Assembly: GCA_017507005.1 (NCBI GenBank) | Contig: JAFWBT010000025.1 | Span: forward strand, 1-64,000 | Length of the DNA: 64,000 nucleotides | Origin: Clostridia bacterium | GTDB lineage: Bacteria; Bacillota; Clostridia; Christensenellales; Borkfalkiaceae | Direction: 5' to 3' | In this document: piece by piece, positions 60,488-64,000 of the stretch | How the letters are laid out: every line of letters starts with the position of its first letter | Numbering within the stretch: position 1 is the stretch's first letter | Made by a program: the position numbers and the translations under genes | Notes under the pieces: generated by a model | Databases searched by the model: none | What the model was told of the DNA's origin: nothing | What the model saw: the letters and a program-made list of their open reading frames with translations, nothing else

Positions 60488-61456
60488 TTAATCTACGCTG
60501 GGCCCGTACTTATTCATCAGTTTTCTGGTGATTAAGATAATGGGAATCAGCACAATGGTAGCAATCAAACCGAGCGCCGCCAGCTCTTCTAAGAGCATGA
60601 CGTTACCGCCTGCCGTATTCTCTACGTGCATTGCCGAGATTCGGTAGAAATAATACCCAAAGACGTTGACTTCCTGCTGAGCACCGTTGTTGAAGAATAC
60701 GTGCAAATTCATTTGGTTGTTGAAGATGCCCGCAAGCCCCGTCACAACGAACGTCGTCACCGTGGAAAAGATCATCGGAACGTAAATATACCAAAATTCC
60801 TGCAAAGTGGTCACCCCGTCTAACTGCGCAGATTCCACAACCGATTGATCTATACCGCTCATCGCACCCGTATAAATAAGTACGTTTGCCCCGAAGCTGA
60901 ACCAGAGCGTAAAAATGAGCGTCGTATTAAATTGCGCGCTCGGACTGCTCGATGGCAACAACAAGGATTCTACGTTTTTCGCCCCGAAAAAGGTCTCCGC
61001 CACGTAAGGGTAAACCTCGTTGGCAACGTACTGAAAGAGCAACCCCAACACCACGCAGGATATAACCTGCGGAAGATACAGCATTACTCTGAAAAAACCT
61101 GCTCCCCACCGCTCCTTTGCAATATAATAACTAAACAGTAACGCCAACGGCGTAACGATAAAAATTTGGCAAATGAACAATTTCATAGAATTCCACAGCA
61201 TTCTTCCGCTGACTCCGCTGAAAAAGAATTTCCACGCAGCAACGAAATGATCGGTCGTCAACGAAACGTCGTAGCCAAACCCCTCTACTTTTGCCACTCT
61301 ATTCGTAAAAGCAAGGATTATCGAATTGAAGTTAACATACAGGTAAAAAAGCAAAAATTGCAAAAGCGGTAACGCGAACATAAGCATATAGAAAACCAGT
61401 CGCTTTTGTTTACGCGTATACGTCTTTTTTTGCTTTAATCTTTTGGTATATACCAT
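60488..61456 (-). CDS. Sugar ABC transporter permease, MalF type
   Basis: 322 residues with six membrane helices; heterodimer partner of the MalG-type subunit. The EAA loop is VESAQLDGVTTLQEFWYIYVP near residue 215. The N-terminus KRLKQKKTYTRKQKRLVFYMLMFALPLLQF is typical of Firmicute CUT1 permeases. AAGGGGATG lies before the ATG. It follows the solute-binding protein gene by 84 bases, with a hairpin between them. Confidence 0.92.
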   Translation of the reverse strand: MVYTKRLKQKKTYTRKQKRLVFYMLMFALPLLQFLLFYLYVNFNSIILAFTNRVAKVEGFGYDVSLTTDHFVAAWKFFFSGVSGRMLWNSMKLFICQIFIVTPLALLFSYYIAKERWGAGFFRVMLYLPQVISCVVLGLLFQYVANEVYPYVAETFFGAKNVESLLLPSSSPSAQFNTTLIFTLWFSFGANVLIYTGAMSGIDQSVVESAQLDGVTTLQEFWYIYVPMIFSTVTTFVVTGLAGIFNNQMNLHVFFNNGAQQEVNVFGYYFYRISAMHVENTAGGNVMLLEELAALGLIATIVLIPIILITRKLMNKYGPSVD

Positions 61457-61482
61457 AAGTGCATCCCCTTAATAACTTTTTT

Positions 61483-61528
61483 AGCGTCCCTCCAAGCGAT
61501 AGGTCTTCCCTTTCTTTGGAAGGACGCT
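61483..61528 (-). other. Intercistronic hairpin between binding protein and permease
   Basis: AGCGTCCCTCC (61483-61493) can pair with GGAAGGACGCT (61518-61528). In minus orientation the right arm is followed by A, not T, so it is not a standard terminator; it may protect the upstream mRNA end, which is known for binding-protein genes of ABC operons. Confidence 0.55.
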
Positions 61529-61540
61529 TTTTCTATAAAA

Positions 61541-63301
61541 TTAATACATATCCCAATTTCCGTATAAGCTACAAGCGGCGAATACGTCTTTTACGTGCTT
61601 ACCAGAGTTAAACAACAACGATTGCTTGTTAAGACCGTCGCTCAATACACCGCAATCGAGCTGCAAAGACAATCTTCTCTTCACCAAATTGAAAGTACTG
61701 GTCGTACCCGCCCAATTTACTACGTTAGAGCCTTCTTTTTGATCTCTCGCTTCCCAAATACTCTTCGGGAACGTGCTTACACCCACTAATTCTTCCGCCG
61801 TGAAATCGTATTCCAACGAACGCGCCATACCCGTTCTCAACGTGAAATTCTTCAACTCCTGTTCCGAATAGCAGAACGCAACAAAATCTAAGCAAGCCTG
61901 TTTGAGCGCAGGGTCGCTCTCCACGTTTCTATTGACGAGCGTATAAGCGAAACCGCAATCGGTAAAGCACGCGGGCTTACCAACAGCGCCTTCTTTGAGT
62001 ACGCTGGTAGGAAGGCTCATCCATTTTACGCGAAGGTCGTTACGGTCTTGTCCCGTAGCCGCTTCGTAGTAATCAAAGCCCCCTCTTTCGTTCGATTCGT
62101 TATACCAATAGCTACCTTCAATCAGCATAGCCGATTTATTCGTATTTTCCTTGCCGTCCATATACAAGTCCATTTGCGCCGTATAGTGATCGACACCCGA
62201 CTTAGTACTGGGCGAGAAGAATCCTTCGTTGGTAGCGATATCCATAATGGAAAGAGCGTAATATTTTGCCGCCATATCGTTACCCATCCAACCGTCAGAG
62301 CCGTCCTCTGCCATCGTCACCCATTTCGTCTTGGGTTTCTTTACGTAATCGATACCAGGGAAAAGATTTTCATTTGTGAATATCAGATTTCCCTGCTCGT
62401 CGCGCTCGACGATTTCGATATCGCCCGTACAGTTGTAATAATTACGCATTTGCTCTGTGCCTGCCAAATTCGTCCACAAGCCAATTACCATCATATCGGG
62501 GTAATAATGATAGAATTTACCCGTAACGGTAAGCGGATACACTTCTTCTTCACTTGCAAACTTGATATAATCGCAAAGCAAAATAAATTCATCCAAAGAA
62601 CGAGGCAAGCCGTCGTCTTGCGTGTCGGCTTCGCCGTCGGGACCAACTGATTTTGCCGCAGTCATATCCCCTACAAAGTTTGCCTCACCGTATTTGCTTG
62701 CATAGGGAATAACGTTGTCCTCGTCGTCTGCCGCGAAATATGCGCAAAGCTCTTCAAAAATCGATTCGTTATATCCCAACCCACCGTAGTATTCAAAGTG
62801 GGGCAACGCATAATAGCTTCCATCTTTGCCAATAATACCGCTTTTCGCGGATTCAAAAATCTTACTTTCCAGCGAACCGCCCGCTCTCGATTGATCTTTT
62901 ACAATCGAATCCAAGTTCAAAAGCAAATTCGACTGCATCAAAGCATACGGGTCGGAATCGCGTTCATCAAAGAAAATATTGGTAGCATCCGTCGCCATCA
63001 AAGCGGTATTTTGCTTGTTGGTAACTTCAATATCCAAATACACGCCTGTTTTGTTGCCATATTGCGTGTTTTGCTTTTCTTTTGCAAAACGTTCTACCGT
63101 TTCTTCCAGCCACAGCGTACCCGTACCCATACCATAGTTTTTTATTTTAATCGTCATCTTCGTTTCGGACGGCACGTTGTATACGAAATCCACGCTACCG
63201 CCACCCGTTCCCGGATCCTTAACGCCGCAACCTGCCATACCGACCACGCCCGCCATTGTGCAAACAGACAAAAGCGTTGCCAAAATTCTTTTTGTTTTCA
63301 T
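61541..63301 (-). CDS. Extracellular solute-binding lipoprotein of a sugar importer
   Basis: 586 residues, a family 1 substrate-binding protein. Signal peptide with lipobox MAGC near residue 25 (VVGMAGCGVKDPG), then the two-lobe periplasmic-binding fold (TMTIKIKNYGMG, YALPHFEYYGGLGYNESIFEEL near 165, SAMLIEGSYWYNESNERGG near 400). It is longer than the usual 420-450 residues, as in binding proteins for larger oligosaccharides. AAGAGAGG precedes the ATG. It lies first of the three importer genes; a glycosidase gene precedes it by 36 bases. Confidence 0.92.
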   Translation of the reverse strand: MKTKRILATLLSVCTMAGVVGMAGCGVKDPGTGGGSVDFVYNVPSETKMTIKIKNYGMGTGTLWLEETVERFAKEKQNTQYGNKTGVYLDIEVTNKQNTALMATDATNIFFDERDSDPYALMQSNLLLNLDSIVKDQSRAGGSLESKIFESAKSGIIGKDGSYYALPHFEYYGGLGYNESIFEELCAYFAADDEDNVIPYASKYGEANFVGDMTAAKSVGPDGEADTQDDGLPRSLDEFILLCDYIKFASEEEVYPLTVTGKFYHYYPDMMVIGLWTNLAGTEQMRNYYNCTGDIEIVERDEQGNLIFTNENLFPGIDYVKKPKTKWVTMAEDGSDGWMGNDMAAKYYALSIMDIATNEGFFSPSTKSGVDHYTAQMDLYMDGKENTNKSAMLIEGSYWYNESNERGGFDYYEAATGQDRNDLRVKWMSLPTSVLKEGAVGKPACFTDCGFAYTLVNRNVESDPALKQACLDFVAFCYSEQELKNFTLRTGMARSLEYDFTAEELVGVSTFPKSIWEARDQKEGSNVVNWAGTTSTFNLVKRRLSLQLDCGVLSDGLNKQSLLFNSGKHVKDVFAACSLYGNWDMY

Positions 63302-63337
63302 AAATATACCTCTCTTATTTTTTCTTTTATTTTTTTC

Positions 63338-64000
63338 TTATATTAACGTATTGGGCGCAAAGAACGATTGCTTACCGATACGATCATATACAAATGCCGC
63401 CGCACCGCTCCACGCCTGCAACGTTGAACCGCTTTTTCGGCAGGGGGAAAAATATTCGACGGGCGTAAATATCCCACGTTCAAGGTTGTAGGAAAACCAA
63501 CTTTTCAAGGCGTACCGATAGTCTCTTCCCGCCAAATGCTTTGCATAAGCGTACATCGCGGACCAATAAGGCCAATTACCGCCGTTATGATACTCGTAAT
63601 CCTGCGAAGATTTAAAGTATGCCGCGCCGATACGCTTATAGAAAGGATATACGCACATTATACCATAATCCCCCGCCTGCTGTAAGGTATTATTTTTCGT
63701 TTCTAGCAAGCGTTCCATCGCATCGAGCATTCTATTACTTCGCTCTTCGTCGGCAATCCCGAACAAGTAGACGAGTACCGTATCTACGGAAAGGTTATCT
63801 TCCGTAAAATCCCCGTCAACGTAATTGATGTAATAGCCCTTTTCTTCATCCCATAAAATGGTATTGATCGCCTTTTGAACCTTATCAGCCGCCTTTTGAT
63901 AAAGAACCCCGTCTTTTCCGCAAGTCACACACAGCTTTTCCATACAACGCAAAGCTCGGTAATATAACGCTTCATCATAGGTTACGTAGCCGTTACGATT
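63338..64000 (-). CDS. Six-hairpin glycosidase-like protein, 5' end outside the window
   Basis: The frame is open to the window edge; 220 codons are present, beginning NRNGYVTYDEALYYRALRCMEKL. Helix pairs typical of (alpha/alpha)6 glycosidases follow: KVQKAINTILWDEEKGYYINYVDGD near the start, LSVDTVLVYLFGIADEERSNRMLDAME, then YEYHNGGNWPYWSAMYAYAKHLAGRDY, where the HNGGNWPYW segment is like the substrate region of amylo-glucosidase and trehalase-like enzymes. The C-terminus is complete. It precedes the binding protein gene by 36 bases, so it belongs to the same locus and may act inside the cell on imported sugar. The exact GH family cannot be told without the missing part. Confidence 0.75.
   Translation of the reverse strand, partial: NRNGYVTYDEALYYRALRCMEKLCVTCGKDGVLYQKAADKVQKAINTILWDEEKGYYINYVDGDFTEDNLSVDTVLVYLFGIADEERSNRMLDAMERLLETKNNTLQQAGDYGIMCVYPFYKRIGAAYFKSSQDYEYHNGGNWPYWSAMYAYAKHLAGRDYRYALKSWFSYNLERGIFTPVEYFSPCRKSGSTLQAWSGAAAFVYDRIGKQSFFAPNTLI

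Overview
This window looks like a piece of chromosome from a spore-forming, anaerobic or oxygen-sensitive Firmicute (class Clostridia), probably a gut-type organism that lives on plant or host glycans. The grounds are spoIVA, a large Gram-positive type SRP RNA, a lysine riboswitch, strong GGAGG ribosome binding sites, a flavodiiron protein with rubredoxin, a BFD-type iron-sulfur protein and many secreted glycan-handling proteins. I infer an uncultured Christensenellales-like lineage only weakly. Most of the window has moderate GC; four stretches are visibly AT-richer (about 10.0-12.8, 19.1-21.2, 49.9-52.1 kb and parts of the cad leader) and look like later additions.

Layout. 0-9.4 kb: end of a glutamate dehydrogenase gene, a Gfo/Idh/MocA oxidoreductase, a Na/Pi cotransporter, an aldose epimerase, then a zinc/cadmium efflux operon (arsR-type regulator, P-type ATPase, rdgB, a YfcE-type phosphoesterase) with its operator and a remarkable tandem repeat upstream. 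10-12.8 kb: a five-gene operon of small lipoproteins and small proteins of unknown role. 12.9-18 kb: two RluA pseudouridine synthases, an rRNA methyltransferase and a large anchored surface protein. 18.3-18.6 kb: tRNA-fMet, tRNA-Met, tRNA-Glu. 18.7-21.2 kb: an AT-rich trkH-trkA potassium-uptake pocket bounded by inverted sequence copies. 21.2-24.3 kb: a GxDLY-type SGNH esterase, the relic of an alpha-L-rhamnosidase, and an MFS transporter. 24.3-33.2 kb: a ferritin-like protein, spoIVA, and an operon with HEAT and TPR proteins, Hsp33, a methyltransferase and a membrane protein. 33.4-36.6 kb: lysine riboswitch and asd-dapA-dapB. 36.6-41.7 kb: a ComEC-like hydrolase, an Mrp ATPase, SRP RNA, dinB and a thioredoxin-reductase-like flavoprotein. 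41.8-49.8 kb: a GH106-like hydrolase, BFD protein, flavodiiron-rubredoxin, purC, glutaminase and a beta-helix glycan enzyme. 49.9-52.3 kb: a second AT-rich pocket with an acyltransferase. 52.3-64 kb: a glycan-use locus, all on the minus strand: a six-hairpin glycosidase (cut by the window end), a solute-binding lipoprotein, two permeases, a frameshifted surface protein, a DUF4838 lipoprotein and a BIG2/GLUG-like lipoprotein.

The genes fit a fermentative, glycan-degrading anaerobe: extracellular lipoproteins and hydrolases trim glycans, ABC and MFS transporters import the products, epimerase and Gfo/Idh enzymes process sugars, while flavodiiron-rubredoxin, Hsp33 and an apparently NADPH-motif-less thioredoxin reductase handle oxygen and redox stress. 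The observations I rate highest are (i) two AT-rich cargo pockets each bracketed by inverted partial copies of one sequence family that includes the tRNA-Glu 3' end, (ii) the thioredoxin-reductase-like protein with its CATC centre but no NADPH motif, (iii) a complete ribosome binding site and start inside the flavodiiron gene that would release free rubredoxin, and (iv) a nine-copy 21-22 bp array directly upstream of the cad promoter. All statements come from reading the sequence; no database search was run.
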